In this document: piece by piece, positions 1 through 9,384 of the stretch
Position numbering within the stretch: the stretch's first letter is position 1
Layout: each line of letters opens with the position of its first letter
From: Planctomycetaceae bacterium
Lineage (GTDB): Bacteria; Planctomycetota; Planctomycetia; Planctomycetales; Planctomycetaceae
Assembly (NCBI GenBank): GCA_021732415.1
Contig: JAKFVC010000102.1
Location: 1 to 64,000, forward strand
Direction: 5' to 3'
Length of the DNA stretch: 64,000 nt
The notes under the pieces: model-generated
What the model was told of the DNA's origin: nothing
Databases searched by the model: none
What the model saw: the letters and a program-made list of their open reading frames with translations, nothing else
Made by a program: the position numbers and the translations under genes

Positions 1-49
1 CCCCGGGGTACCAGGGCGAGGGGAGCAAGATTAATATCTCATCACCCCT

Positions 50-415
50 CTAGCCCCAGAACTTCTCGCCGTGCAGGTTCAGCGGCGGGCGGGTTTCGAC
101 TTCGACTTCGCCGTTGCCGATCACCCGGGTCTTGCAGGCCAGCCGGATTTCCTTCTCTTTGCCGAGATACGCGAACATCGCCAGCGGGTCGAGCCACCAG
201 CGGAGACGTTCCCACCAGCCTGGACGAGTGACGTTTTCTGCCCCCTTCTTGATCAACACCTTGCACGACGCACATTGTCCCCAGCCCATGCAGTTCACAT
301 AGGCATGCGGGCCCGTGTAAAGCTGGATGCCTTCGCGCATCGCAGCATGGCGAATATCGGTACCCGGTTCGACCTCAACGGTCTTCTTTTCGTTCAGGAA
401 CTTGATCGTTGGCAT
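50..415 (-). CDS. 2Fe-2S ferredoxin-like protein
   Basis: A 121-residue protein with the plant/adrenodoxin-type 2Fe-2S fold. Cys42, Cys48, Cys51 and Cys94 form the C-x5-C-x2-C...C cluster motif. The stretch between Cys51 and Cys94 is longer than usual and rich in Trp (residues about 66-82), which suggests an inserted hydrophobic patch that could dock a partner or the membrane. It should act as a cytoplasmic one-electron carrier; the partner is not visible here. The ATG at 413-415 is the first in the frame. The gene stands alone, divergent from pepA across a repeat-filled gap. Family assignment is firm; the physiological role is unknown. Confidence 0.88.
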   Translation of the reverse strand: MPTIKFLNEKKTVEVEPGTDIRHAAMREGIQLYTGPHAYVNCMGWGQCASCKVLIKKGAENVTRPGWWERLRWWLDPLAMFAYLGKEKEIRLACKTRVIGNGEVEVETRPPLNLHGEKFWG

Positions 416-552
416 GAATGAAATCTCAGGGGAAGGCGGACATTTTCGGAGGGCTACGGCCGGTCTTGGCCGCTAACTGCTCAGGATCACGAAACCAGTG
501 AAAATCATACGACGGCTGGGGGGGAAATTCCAGCAGGGGGAAATGACGAATC

Positions 553-690
553 CCTAATGACTAATGTCTAAAAGGAAAACTGGACGGCGCGATCTATCCG
601 ACAGTGCGGGCGTCAAAATGTCCGCGAACTCTCCAATCCAACCTCGGCCTCCCTCCTTTTAGACATTAGTCATTAGTCATTAGACATTCC
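553..690. repeat. Inverted repeat with TAATGACTAATGTCTAAAAGG arms
   Basis: The arm at 553-574 is repeated in reverse complement at 655-676, and the right side carries a further TAGTCATTAGACATT copy to 690. Spacer about 80 bases. It sits in the divergent gap 416-775 between the ferredoxin and pepA; the rest of that gap shows nothing recognisable beyond the pepA ribosome-binding site. Confidence 0.8.
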
Positions 691-775
691 CCCCTCTCCC
701 TTGCCGTCTACGAACCAATCCGGTTGAATGCAGATTCGTCACTCACCAACATTATGTCCCCGAAAGGATTCAGTC

Positions 776-2266
776 ATGTCCTGGCAGCTTGACGCCACTC
801 CCTGGATTTCCGCCGACGCCGAGTGGTTGATCGTGGGTGTTCCCGAAACGTTCGAATTGACTGGATCCTACGCCAGTCTCGACAAGGCCCTGGCCGGTCA
901 GATGACTCGCCTGAAGGAAACGGGCGATTTGACCGGCAAGCTGGCCGAAACGGTGGCCCTGCGAGGCGTGCAGGGGATCAAGGCTCGCCGGTTGTTGTTC
1001 GTCGGTTTGGGCAAAGGGGACCAGCAGACTGAAGCGGGTCTCAATAAGGCGTTCCTGACGGCAATTCGGCAGATTACGTCGAAAACTCAGCAAACGGTGG
1101 CTGTCGCCATCCCTTCGGGTTTGACTTCGACTCCCGCTGCCATCACTCGAATCATTGCCTCGGCACTGCAAATCAGCGGTGAGGGACAAGATCTCTACCG
1201 CGTCGAGCGCGCGCGTTATCCGTTGGCATCGGCTCAACTGCTGGCCGATACGGGAAGCGATCTGACGGCCCTCCGCGCGGCCGCGACAGAGGGCACCGTC
1301 ATTGGCGACGCCGTGAACCTGGCCCGGGAATTGGTCAATCAGCCGCCATCTGTCTTGTTTCCCGTCAGCTTTGCTCAGCGAGCAGAAAAAGTTGCCGCCG
1401 AATGCGGATTGAAATGTGAGATCTTCGACGAACCCCGGTTGCGGCAGGAGCGGATGAATGCATTGCTCGCAGTGAATCAGGGCAGCGTGCAGGCGCCGCG
1501 AGTCGTGGTCCTCGAATACAACCAGGCGCCGGCCGGATCCCCGACGTTAACGATTGTGGGCAAAGGGGTAACGTTCGACAGCGGCGGACTCTCGCTGAAG
1601 CCGACAGACTCGATGTTGACGATGAAATGTGACATGGCGGGAGCGGCCACAGTCCTGGGGACGATGCAGGCGATTGCCAAGCTTAAGCTACCGGTTCACG
1701 TCCGCGGGCTAATGGGCCTGGTGGAAAACATGCCGAGTGGTTCCGCGTTCAAGCTGGGCGACGTCATGCACGCCCGGAACGGCGTCACGATTGAGAATCA
1801 GAATACGGATGCCGAAGGGCGGTTGGTGCTGGCTGATGTGCTCAGTTATGCCGTCGATCAAGGGACCGATTGTATTGTCGATCTGGCGACTTTGACCGGT
1901 GCCTGCGTGGTGGCGCTCGGTGAAGAGGTTGTCGGCGCATTCAGTAATAACCAAGGTTGGTGCGACCAGCTCTTGGGTGCGGCTGCAAGGATGGGTGAAG
2001 ATACCTGGCAGATGCCGATGTGGGACCACTTCAACGAGCTCATCAAGAGTGAAATCGCTGATATTCGCAACACGGGCGGCCGTTGGGGTGGGGCGATTAC
2101 AGCGGCGAAATTCCTGGAGAAATTCGTCGGCGGGAAGCCGTGGGTGCATCTGGATATCGCCGGGCCGGCGTTTGCGGGTTCGACCAAGCCGCATCGTGAA
2201 GGTGGCGGGACCGGTGTGATGGTGAAGACGCTTGTGGAATTGGCAAGAACGTTTAAAAAGCCGTAG
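776..2266 (+). CDS. pepA: Leucyl aminopeptidase (M17 family)
   Basis: A 496-residue cytosolic metallo-aminopeptidase, normal length for M17. The N-terminal half (about 1-190) is the less conserved macrodomain-like part; the C-terminal half is catalytic. The metal and active-site signatures are clear: GKGVTFDSGG with its Lys and Asp ligands and the family signature NTDAEGRL. It should release N-terminal residues from peptides in protein turnover, usually as a hexamer with two divalent metals. The ATG at 776 is chosen over an upstream in-frame ATG at 728 because AAAGGA lies at normal spacing before it and the extra 16 residues do not match the family. Single gene, followed by a repeat-rich gap. 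Confidence 0.95.
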   Translation: MSWQLDATPWISADAEWLIVGVPETFELTGSYASLDKALAGQMTRLKETGDLTGKLAETVALRGVQGIKARRLLFVGLGKGDQQTEAGLNKAFLTAIRQITSKTQQTVAVAIPSGLTSTPAAITRIIASALQISGEGQDLYRVERARYPLASAQLLADTGSDLTALRAAATEGTVIGDAVNLARELVNQPPSVLFPVSFAQRAEKVAAECGLKCEIFDEPRLRQERMNALLAVNQGSVQAPRVVVLEYNQAPAGSPTLTIVGKGVTFDSGGLSLKPTDSMLTMKCDMAGAATVLGTMQAIAKLKLPVHVRGLMGLVENMPSGSAFKLGDVMHARNGVTIENQNTDAEGRLVLADVLSYAVDQGTDCIVDLATLTGACVVALGEEVVGAFSNNQGWCDQLLGAAARMGEDTWQMPMWDHFNELIKSEIADIRNTGGRWGGAITAAKFLEKFVGGKPWVHLDIAGPAFAGSTKPHREGGGTGVMVKTLVELARTFKKP

Positions 2267-2270
2267 GCCT

Positions 2271-2540
2271 GTAGCCCGACTCTCTGAGTCGGGTGATCTG
2301 ATTCGAGTCGATGGGAGGGTGAGGCTCCTGCCGAACCGCATAGTCTGGCGATGATCGAGAAACGCTTGCGGTTCGGCGGGAGCCTCACCCGCCCATGACG
2401 TCGAATATGACAGGCATCGACGCTGGCAGCGTCGGCCACGGGCACCCCGGCTTACGCAGTGGGCTCGCCGAATCATCTTTATGCGTGAGTTGATATTGTA
2501 TTCGGAAGTCGAATAGTCCCGACTCGGAGAGTCGGGCTAC
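2271..2540. repeat. Nested inverted repeats (CCGACTC outer, GGGAGGGTGAGGCTCC inner)
   Basis: The outer pair is GTAGCCCGACTCTCTGAGTC at 2271-2290 and its complement ending at 2540, each arm itself a small hairpin. Inside lies a near-perfect stem, 2311-2340 against 2366-2396, with loop TAGTCTGGCGATGATCGAGA before ACGCTTGCGG. The same inner element recurs at 31500-31585 and, flipped, at 61892-61977. The remainder of the gap to 2869 has no gene. Confidence 0.85.
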
Positions 2541-2869
2541 ACGCCGCTGCGCGACGCAATCGTGTGAAGCTGTCCGGTTTCTGCCGGGTTTGACAGTTGA
2601 CTCGGTGGGGGATCTGGGGAAAATTTGAACTGCAGTAGCATTTGCTCGGTTCTATAGGGCAAAATAAACGCAGGTGACGTTTCCGCCACCTTTCAACCGA
2701 TAGCGAAACGGTAAGCGAAGTTCCGCCAATTCAGCGAGACGTTGTTTTCAACGGTCTCCCAGTTTGGTAATTTGGACTTGAGTCAGCCCGACAGGGATCC
2801 GTCGGTGTGCCGTTTGCTGCGGAGAAGCAGTCATACATCACAACACGGACTCTGCAAGGGTCGGACGAC

Positions 2870-4474
2870 ATGGCCAAAAAGTATCTCACCATTGAAGAAG
2901 CTGCCGAAATCCTCGGTGTCGATCCTTCCGATTTGTCTCGCCTCCGTGAAAAGGGCGAAATCCGAGCCTTCGCCGATCGCGGCAACTGGAAGTTCCGCCA
3001 GGACGATGTCGAAGAGCTCGCTCGCAAGCGCCAGACCGATTCCGATCCTGACGTCCCGATCTTCAAGGCCCCCAAGAAACCTGCAGACGACGAATTTGTC
3101 TTTGAAGAGCCGATTACTCCCGGTGCCGGCGATTCATCAATCACCCTGGGCGAAGAAGTCCCCGATGAAATCATCGGCAATCAACCGACGATCGTCCGTA
3201 AAGGTGGCTTGGACGACTTATTGGGTTCAGACAGCGATGTCCGCCTGGTATTCGACGACAGCCTGATGCCCGATAATTCGGAAGATGTCCTCAGCGATTC
3301 CGAGCATTCCGACAGCGACGTCCGGCTGATCAATTTCGACAAGCCCAAGGATGATGGCAGCGACAGCGATGTGAAGCTGGTTCCCGATAAGGCGTCGGTC
3401 AAGACCCCGAAGAACAAGGGTGAGGCCAGCGACAGCGACGTGACGCTCATCGGCAAGAAGAACGACGCGTTCACGCTGGATCTCGATGAATCCGACGGCA
3501 GCTTTGTCTTCGGCGGTGAATCGAGCGGCATTGCGCTGGGCGGTTTCGCGGAAGACGACGACGCAGATAGCGGGATCACGCTGGATTTGGCCGGTGATAG
3601 TGGTATCGCCCTGGAAGCTGGCGACAGTGGCATTTCGCTCGATCCGGGCGGCAGCGGCATTTCACTGGAAGCCGACGACAGCAGCCTGGTACTCGCTGGC
3701 GACAGTGGAATTTCCCTGGGCGGTCCCTCCGACAGTGGCATTGCGTTGGAAGGCCTGATGGCCGGTGACAGTGGTGCCGGCAAGAAAAAGAGCAAGGATA
3801 AGGGCAAGGCCAAGAAACCGCCCCAGGATCTCAGCGGCACCATGCCCGAGATGCCCATGATGAGTGCCCCCGACGATGACATGGGGAACACTCAGATGGA
3901 AATCCCCATGCTGGGGGGACAGGACAGTGAATTCGAATTCACCGCAAGTCCGCTCGATGAGGATTCCCACACGAACTTCGCAGTGCTGGGAGAAGATGAT
4001 GCTCCCGCCGGTAAGAAGGGTGGCGCGAAGAAGGGCAAGCACGACTCCGAAGACGATCTGTTCGACACATCGGCGACCGTCGAATTCGGTGCTGATGACG
4101 ATGAATTCGATAGCAACGCCGATGTCTTCGCCGACGATTCGGACGATATGGAAGTCGCCGACGATGTGATCGGTGAAGACGATGAAATCGCCGAAGACGT
4201 CTTCGGTGCGGCCGATGAAGACTTCGACGAGGAATTGCAGTCGGGCCAGAGTTCCGCTGATTTCCCGGTTCCCGCGATGTCTGGGGCGCGAGTCTCGGCA
4301 CCCATTCAAGCCGAATGGGGCGGAGCGACCTTCGGGATGTTGCTGGTGTCCTCAGCGGTCATGTTGCTGACGAGTTTCATGATGTACGACGTCGTCCGCA
4401 CAATGTGGGGCAACAACGAACCCAACGCCGGGACCGAGATGATTCTCTCGAGCTTCCGCGGGATGTTTGGTTGA
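2870..4474 (+). CDS. HTH protein with acidic DSDV/DSGI repeats and C-terminal membrane helix
   Basis: A 534-residue protein of unknown function. Residues 1-60 form an excisionase/MerR-type winged helix-turn-helix (LTIEEAAEILGV...LREKGEIRAF...WKFRQDDVEEL). A long, very acidic, low-complexity part follows with two repeat families: four DSDV(R/K/T)L units (about 120-200) and about eight DSGI(A/S/T)L-like units (about 215-305). A Lys-rich patch and further Asp/Glu-rich sequence lead to one hydrophobic segment near the C-terminus (about 485-507), leaving a short tail. This suggests a cytoplasmic DNA-binding head tethered to the membrane by a flexible linker. ATG at 2870 is chosen because AAGGG precedes it by 9 bases and the HTH starts right after; 21 extra codons upstream look non-coding. 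Role inferred only. Confidence 0.8.
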   Translation: MAKKYLTIEEAAEILGVDPSDLSRLREKGEIRAFADRGNWKFRQDDVEELARKRQTDSDPDVPIFKAPKKPADDEFVFEEPITPGAGDSSITLGEEVPDEIIGNQPTIVRKGGLDDLLGSDSDVRLVFDDSLMPDNSEDVLSDSEHSDSDVRLINFDKPKDDGSDSDVKLVPDKASVKTPKNKGEASDSDVTLIGKKNDAFTLDLDESDGSFVFGGESSGIALGGFAEDDDADSGITLDLAGDSGIALEAGDSGISLDPGGSGISLEADDSSLVLAGDSGISLGGPSDSGIALEGLMAGDSGAGKKKSKDKGKAKKPPQDLSGTMPEMPMMSAPDDDMGNTQMEIPMLGGQDSEFEFTASPLDEDSHTNFAVLGEDDAPAGKKGGAKKGKHDSEDDLFDTSATVEFGADDDEFDSNADVFADDSDDMEVADDVIGEDDEIAEDVFGAADEDFDEELQSGQSSADFPVPAMSGARVSAPIQAEWGGATFGMLLVSSAVMLLTSFMMYDVVRTMWGNNEPNAGTEMILSSFRGMFG

Positions 4475-4483
4475 TCTGTCTGA

Positions 4484-4880
4484 AGCCTGACTCTCCAGAG
4501 TCGGGTGAGCCCGTAATATTCTGCGTCAAAAGCGTTCGTCCCCAACGAGCTTCGCGCAGCGCACGGCACGATTTTCCTGGTCGGGTTCGCACGCTTCAAT
4601 ACGGCTTCTTATCTCACAAAACCCAGGACTCCGGGTGCCACTGGCTGTGCCAGTGCTTTGCCGGATCGGGGTTCGAAAGACTACGGGCACTGGCACAGCC
4701 AGTGGCACCCAAATTCAGTCTTATTGAAGCGCGCGAACATTGATAGCGAAATCGGGTCGTGCGCTGCGCGAAGCTCGCGAAGCTCGCGAGGGTCTTATCG
4801 TCTATTACGTCGCGGGTTACGGGCTCGGACGGGCCTGGAGACCCGTCCTACAAAGCACCCGACTCAGAGAGTCGGGCTAC
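4484..4880. repeat. Multi-layer nested palindrome, copy 1 (convergent gap)
   Basis: Five module pairs are arranged symmetrically: CCTGACTCTCCAGAGTCGGG 4485-4504 with 4858-4878; GAGCCCGTAA 4507-4516 with 4817-4826; CGAGCTTCGCGCAGCGCACG 4546-4565 with 4758-4777; CGCTTCAATA 4592-4601 with 4721-4730; and the central stem 4632-4657 with 4685-4710 (GGGTGCCACTGGCTGTGCCA and complement). A GGACGGGCCTGGAGACCCGTCC unit at 4827-4848 appears on the right side only. It fills the gap between two converging genes. Copies 2 and 3 are at 9385 and 50121. Confidence 0.9.
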
Positions 4881-4890
4881 GGGAAATCGA

Positions 4891-6741
4891 TCAGATCGAT
4901 TTCAAGAACCGTACCAGATCCGCCAAGTCTTGTTGACTGAGCACCGTCGCCCCGGGGTGATTGTAGTCCTCGAAGACGCTCTCTAACGATTCGGCTCGAT
5001 TGTCGTGGAAAAAGCGTGTTCCCTGGCTGACGCCGCGCAATGAGGGCGGGTTGAATTTCGCTAAGCCACGCTCATCGGTGAGGCCCACTTCGTAGCTCTC
5101 GTGCGAGGCATACACGATCGGCGGAATGTGGCAATTCTGGCAATGTTGCGCTTCGAAGATCTTTTGGCCTCGATCGATGCTGGCTTGGTCGGCGGCGTCG
5201 ATGGCGTGCGGCAGCACCGCTGGCGGAGGCGGCAGCGTGTGGAGATACGAAACAATGTCGCGAATCTCTTCGGCATTGATCTTCGCTCCATGCATGCTTT
5301 CGATCAGCGACTTGCGGACTTGATCGTGCAGGCTGACGACTTCACCATTCCAGGCCCAGCGGTACGTGAAGGCCGTCCCGAGCAGCGTCAGCGTCCGCTT
5401 GGGAGTTCCATACGAGTTATCCCCCAAGGTATCTGCCAGACGCCCATTCGAATGCCCGTCGGGATGGCAACTGTGACAACTGAGCCACCCGTCGCGAGAC
5501 AGCCGCGCATCAAAAAAGAGGCGTTCTCCGCGATTCTTCGGTAACAACGAAGGTTGCGGCCCCAGTGATATCGTCCGGTCGACAATCTGTTGATCGATAT
5601 CGGCCAGTGAGACACTATCGTCGAGCTGATTCAACACCGCGACCTGTGAGGTTCCCGGTCGCGGAATGACTGCCACAGGTCGTTGTCCCACCGCGGTCCG
5701 CGCCATCGTGACTGACCCGGCATGCACGTGAGAGACCACTCCGACTTGCTGCACGCCGGACAACGCGACCACCAGACGATCGCCTTTCAGCCAAGCCACT
5801 CCGGCGGGATCTCCGGCCCCCGCGCGAGACTCGCCCAGCGGCAGTACCGTACCGGTTTGAGACGCATTTCCGGTAGTTTGATGTCCGGCCTTCACCAGCG
5901 AACTCAAAGGCAAAACTCGCACGACATTCTGCATCAACTGGCCGAGTTCGATGTTCTCTTGGGTTGTCGGTAAATGCTCATTGAGAATCTGCTGAGCCAG
6001 CACGATCTTTTGCCCATCGGGAGACAGGATCAAACCTCGCGTGTTGTGGCCGCTCATCTCCTGACTGGCCAGAATCTTCCCCGAGGCCAGTTCCACAACC
6101 GCCAGTCCGCCGCCGAATCCATCCGCCACAATGACCCGTTGGCCATCTGGCGTCAGGCATTGCAGACGGGGGGCGAAGGGGAGCATCACGCGATGTCGCA
6201 GAAGTGGGGAAAAACTGTCGCCGTTCGTGTTGAGATCCATAATTTCCACACAATGCGACCACAATGCCGCCACAACGGCGCGGCGGCCATCAGGCGTGGC
6301 GACGACATGGATGGCCCCGGAACTCACGGGAAATCGAGACTCCACCCGGACAGATTCGCGCGTGACGTGGAGCAGCAGGAGCTCGTGGTTCGCTTCGTCC
6401 ACTGCCAGCAGCCGAGTTCGATCGGGGAGCGTCGCCAGACTGACGAGACTCTTGGCAAGCTTCCATTCGCCGAGAACTTCGCCTTGCTCGACATCAATCA
6501 GAGAGAGACTGCCGCTGATTTGATTCGCGATGCAGAGGGTGCGGTTGTCGGGCAGAAATACCGCCGATACTGGTCGTCGCAAATGCGATTCGGCTGGTGA
6601 TTTGACAGAAGAACCGGGCCGCGATTGGCCTCGTAAAGCGGCCTGTTGAATTGCAATCATGACCATCAAAACCACGACGAATCCGGCAACCCAATATGGG
6701 ATGCGCAACACCGACGACAAGGATGGGTATGATCGAAGCAT
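4891..6741 (-). CDS. Membrane-anchored beta-propeller / di-heme cytochrome c fusion
   Basis: A 616-residue protein. Residues about 8-30 form an N-terminal membrane anchor. A YVTN/YncE-like beta-propeller follows (about 45-390), then a cytochrome c peroxidase/MauG-like half with two CxxCH heme sites, CHSCH near residue 422 and CQNCH near 534. It should sit in the periplasm on the membrane and transfer electrons or oxidise a substrate; which one is not shown. The ATG at 6741 is chosen because the 44 residues upstream in frame are encoded by the inverted repeat at 6772-6874 (RPVR...GLETRPT peptides) and the anchor starts just after it. Such propeller plus cytochrome fusions are frequent in planctomycetes. 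Confidence 0.85.
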   Translation of the reverse strand: MLRSYPSLSSVLRIPYWVAGFVVVLMVMIAIQQAALRGQSRPGSSVKSPAESHLRRPVSAVFLPDNRTLCIANQISGSLSLIDVEQGEVLGEWKLAKSLVSLATLPDRTRLLAVDEANHELLLLHVTRESVRVESRFPVSSGAIHVVATPDGRRAVVAALWSHCVEIMDLNTNGDSFSPLLRHRVMLPFAPRLQCLTPDGQRVIVADGFGGGLAVVELASGKILASQEMSGHNTRGLILSPDGQKIVLAQQILNEHLPTTQENIELGQLMQNVVRVLPLSSLVKAGHQTTGNASQTGTVLPLGESRAGAGDPAGVAWLKGDRLVVALSGVQQVGVVSHVHAGSVTMARTAVGQRPVAVIPRPGTSQVAVLNQLDDSVSLADIDQQIVDRTISLGPQPSLLPKNRGERLFFDARLSRDGWLSCHSCHPDGHSNGRLADTLGDNSYGTPKRTLTLLGTAFTYRWAWNGEVVSLHDQVRKSLIESMHGAKINAEEIRDIVSYLHTLPPPPAVLPHAIDAADQASIDRGQKIFEAQHCQNCHIPPIVYASHESYEVGLTDERGLAKFNPPSLRGVSQGTRFFHDNRAESLESVFEDYNHPGATVLSQQDLADLVRFLKSI

Positions 6742-6771
6742 CAAGAGCGATACGAGACAGAAGGGTGAAAC

Positions 6772-6874
6772 CGTGGGACGGGTCTCCAGGCCCGTCCGTC
6801 CGGCCAATCTACCAGCAAAACAATTTTCCGATCGCTTTCCAAACTGACGGACGGGCCTGGAGACCCGTCCCACG
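6772..6874. repeat. Inverted repeat, GTGGGACGGGTCTCCAGGCC family
   Basis: Arms at 6773-6800 and 6846-6873 with about 45 bases between. Same family as the outer modules at 9385, 33150, 37345, 47698 and 50121. It lies between two genes read in the same direction on the minus strand and creates a false N-terminal extension of the downstream reading frame. Confidence 0.9.
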
Positions 6875-6913
6875 ACACGCCGTGGCCGACTCTGCTCGCG
6901 TTGATACTGAATG

Positions 6914-7933
6914 CTAAATTGCGACGACTTCTGACTGGCCGGTCTGGATCGACCTGTCGATCGATTCCATCAGCAGCAGGACCCGTTGAATCGACTCCGA
7001 CGTCACCGAAAAATCTTCCGCGTCCGCGTTCTGAATCGCGGCCGCTAATGAATTGTAGAAGGCTGACTGGTCAGTGGAAACTTCTTCGACTGGGACATCG
7101 ATCAATTCGTAGTCGGTGCCCGACCGATATCGCTTGCCATCGGCGAACCCGGCCACGGTCCCATCGAGAACCCAGCCGGTCTCGACGGGAGCCAGGCTGT
7201 GTCGATTCAATTCCAGCCAGGCGCGACACCCGTTGGCAAACTCAATGCTGACGCAGCGGCCGGGACGATCGCTGGACTCGCGGCCGCGCCCGGTTCCCGT
7301 GGTTTGAGCCAGGACCGACACCACCGGATCAGGAACCAACTGCAACAACTCGTCGAGCATTTCGAACCACTTGGTCTGCTGCACCTGTAGTTCTCGTTGT
7401 CGGACAGGTAGCGAATCAAACCTCAGGTCCGCCGAGGTGCGTGAGGCTGTCGGCTGCAGTCCCAATTCCAGCGGCACATACTGCCGCGAGATCCGCCGGA
7501 CGTCGATGATCTGCCCGAGGTCTCCGTTCTGGACAAGCTGCTGCACGGTCTGGAACTGGCCATCCCAGCGGTGCAGGGCGGCGACGAACAGTTTGGCCGT
7601 CGAGGAGTTCTTGCCAGAATCGATCCACGACTGCCAGTCGCTGGGGCTCGCATTCATCGGCAACCCAATCAACACATGCTTGCCCGCATCCAACGCCGAT
7701 CTGATCAGCGCAGAATCGGCCTGGGGTCCAATCCAGATGAGAGCAATGCGAGGATCCTCAATGATGTCCCGCGAAGACTTGGCCGGCGATTCGAGCAGTC
7801 CGTGAGCTTTGGTCAACGGTTGATCTGAGATCGATCCAGCCAGACAGCGAAAGTCAGTCCTCAATTGCATCCGTTCGAGATGAAACAGGCCTTCCGGATT
7901 CAAATCGAGGAAGCCGACACCGATGGGGTTCAT
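6914..7933 (-). CDS. Gfo/Idh/MocA-like oxidoreductase, divergent
   Basis: A 339-residue protein resembling the Gfo/Idh/MocA dehydrogenase fold: a Rossmann N-terminus (about 1-120, GVGFLDLNPEG in the dinucleotide-loop position), the segment DAGKHVLIGLPMN matching the family's GKHVxxEKP site, then an alpha/beta C-terminal domain. The catalytic EKP lysine is replaced here (IGLPM), so activity is doubtful; it could be a degenerate family member. ATG at 7933 is chosen because the 27 codons upstream come from a repeat (MTGWKPIL peptide). No signal peptide is seen, so it is probably cytoplasmic. Upstream on the same strand of the cytochrome gene but separated from it by 170 bases of repeat. Confidence 0.7.
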   Translation of the reverse strand: MNPIGVGFLDLNPEGLFHLERMQLRTDFRCLAGSISDQPLTKAHGLLESPAKSSRDIIEDPRIALIWIGPQADSALIRSALDAGKHVLIGLPMNASPSDWQSWIDSGKNSSTAKLFVAALHRWDGQFQTVQQLVQNGDLGQIIDVRRISRQYVPLELGLQPTASRTSADLRFDSLPVRQRELQVQQTKWFEMLDELLQLVPDPVVSVLAQTTGTGRGRESSDRPGRCVSIEFANGCRAWLELNRHSLAPVETGWVLDGTVAGFADGKRYRSGTDYELIDVPVEEVSTDQSAFYNSLAAAIQNADAEDFSVTSESIQRVLLLMESIDRSIQTGQSEVVAI

Positions 7934-7989
7934 GGTCTCTCGCAAGTGGTCTGACGATCGTGGCCGCATCCTGAGATTGTATTGCCTCC

Positions 7990-8042
7990 GTAGGATAGGC
8001 TTCCAGCCTGTCATTCTTTTGTTCTGGGATGACAGGCTACAG
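7990..8042. repeat. Short inverted repeat GACAGGCTGGAAGCCTATCC family
   Basis: AGGATAGGCTTCCAGCCTGTC at 7991-8011 faces GATGACAGGCTAC at 8028-8040. A related single copy lies at 53709-53734. Confidence 0.65.
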
Positions 8043-8072
8043 CGAATTCACTCGGTGATTGCGCAATCGAAA

Positions 8073-8178
8073 GTGTATGAGAGTTTGAGGGTGCGAGAGT
8101 AACGGGGTACGAGTTCAGCCCGAATTCGATTTGAATTATTCCTCACTCTCATACCCTCACACACTGGAACTCTCACAC
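8073..8178. repeat. Inverted repeat with GAGAGT octamer-phased arms
   Basis: The left arm (8073-8100) has GAGAGT-like words every 8 bases; the right arm (8145-8178) is its complement (ACTCTC words, TCACAC end). Same family as 16046-16151. It fills most of the gap between a minus-strand gene start and the next plus-strand gene. Confidence 0.8.
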
Positions 8179-8332
8179 CGACACTTGGCGCAAACGATTC
8201 GTTGAAGTGCTATAAAACCTAAGAGAAACCCACATTCTCCCCTCCAGTCTCTTGGCCGCGGGCCACCCTTTTTGCATAATCACATCAGAGTTTGTTGACG
8301 TTTGATTGTCCCCCAGCAGGAAAGCCCCTTTT

Positions 8333-9382
8333 ATGCGGCACGCTTCAAAATTGAGCTTTGGTCGAATCTGTCGTCTGGTCGCCGTAGCACTCGGTCTGCT
8401 GGTGGGTGGAACGGCGGCCCTCCGTGCTGACGATGCGCCTAAGGTGATTCGCGTGGGAATCATCGGCCTCGACACGTCGCACGTGATCGCTTTTACCAAG
8501 ATGCTGAATGATCCCAAGGCTGAAGCCGACGTCGCCCATTGCCGCGTGGTCGCCGCTTACCCGAAGGGGAGCCCCGATATCGAGTCGAGCACCAGTCGCG
8601 TGCCCGGCTACACCAAAGAGGTCGTTCAGATGGGTGTGGAGATCGTGGATTCGATCGAAGTGCTGCTGACGAAAGTGGACGCCGTCCTGCTGGAAACCAA
8701 TGATGGACGCCCTCACCTCGAACAAGTCATGCCGGTCCTGAAAGCGGGCAAACCGGTCTTTATCGACAAGCCGATCGCCGCCAGCTTGACCGATGCGGTC
8801 GCCATCTTCGAAGCGGCTAAGAAATACAAAGTGCCGATGTTCTCCTCGTCGTCACTGCGATTTTCGAAGAATGCTCAGGCCTTGAGAAACGGGAAGCTCG
8901 GGAAGATCACCGGCTGCGATGCCTTCAGCCCGTGCTCGTTGGATCCGACGCATCCTGATCTCTACTGGTACGGGATTCATGGCGTCGAGACCCTCTTCAC
9001 GGTAATGGGCACCGGATGCCAGCAAGTCAGCCGGGCCTCGACGACGCACTACGAGCTGGCCCTGGGAGAATGGAAGGACGGCCGCCTGGGTACGTTCCGC
9101 GGCATTCGTTCGGGGGGCGGAGGCTACGGCGGAACGGCGTTCGCGGAGAAAGGAGTCGAACCGATCGGCGGCTATGACGGTTACCGCCCGTTGCTCGTCG
9201 AAATCGTGAAGCTGTTCCGCACAGGTGTCGCGCCCGTCAGCGAAGAAGAGACGCTCGAAATCTATGCCTTCATGCAGGCTGCGGACGAAAGCAAACGCCA
9301 GGGGGGGGCACCGGTCAAATTGGCCAGCGTGATGGAAAAAGCCCGCGCGGAGGCCGCCGAGAAGCTGAAGAAATTTGAATAG
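8333..9382 (+). CDS. Exported Gfo/Idh/MocA family oxidoreductase
   Basis: A 349-residue protein with an N-terminal signal peptide (hydrophobic core about residues 14-32, cleavage likely after LRA) followed by a Gfo/Idh/MocA domain. The Rossmann start VGIIGLDTSH and the GKPVFIDKPIAAS segment with the family's DKP lysine are present. Exported members of this family are common in planctomycetes and usually act on sugars or sugar derivatives; the substrate here is unknown. ATG at 8333 (AGGAA upstream) is preferred to TTG at 8306. The gene ends in the nested palindrome at 9385. Confidence 0.85.
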   Translation: MRHASKLSFGRICRLVAVALGLLVGGTAALRADDAPKVIRVGIIGLDTSHVIAFTKMLNDPKAEADVAHCRVVAAYPKGSPDIESSTSRVPGYTKEVVQMGVEIVDSIEVLLTKVDAVLLETNDGRPHLEQVMPVLKAGKPVFIDKPIAASLTDAVAIFEAAKKYKVPMFSSSSLRFSKNAQALRNGKLGKITGCDAFSPCSLDPTHPDLYWYGIHGVETLFTVMGTGCQQVSRASTTHYELALGEWKDGRLGTFRGIRSGGGGYGGTAFAEKGVEPIGGYDGYRPLLVEIVKLFRTGVAPVSEEETLEIYAFMQAADESKRQGGAPVKLASVMEKARAEAAEKLKKFE

Positions 9383-9384
9383 GG

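Noticed and set aside
4315-4940. Several short frames inside the nested palindrome
   Set aside because: They read the repeat modules in all frames and give peptides that recur at each repeat copy.
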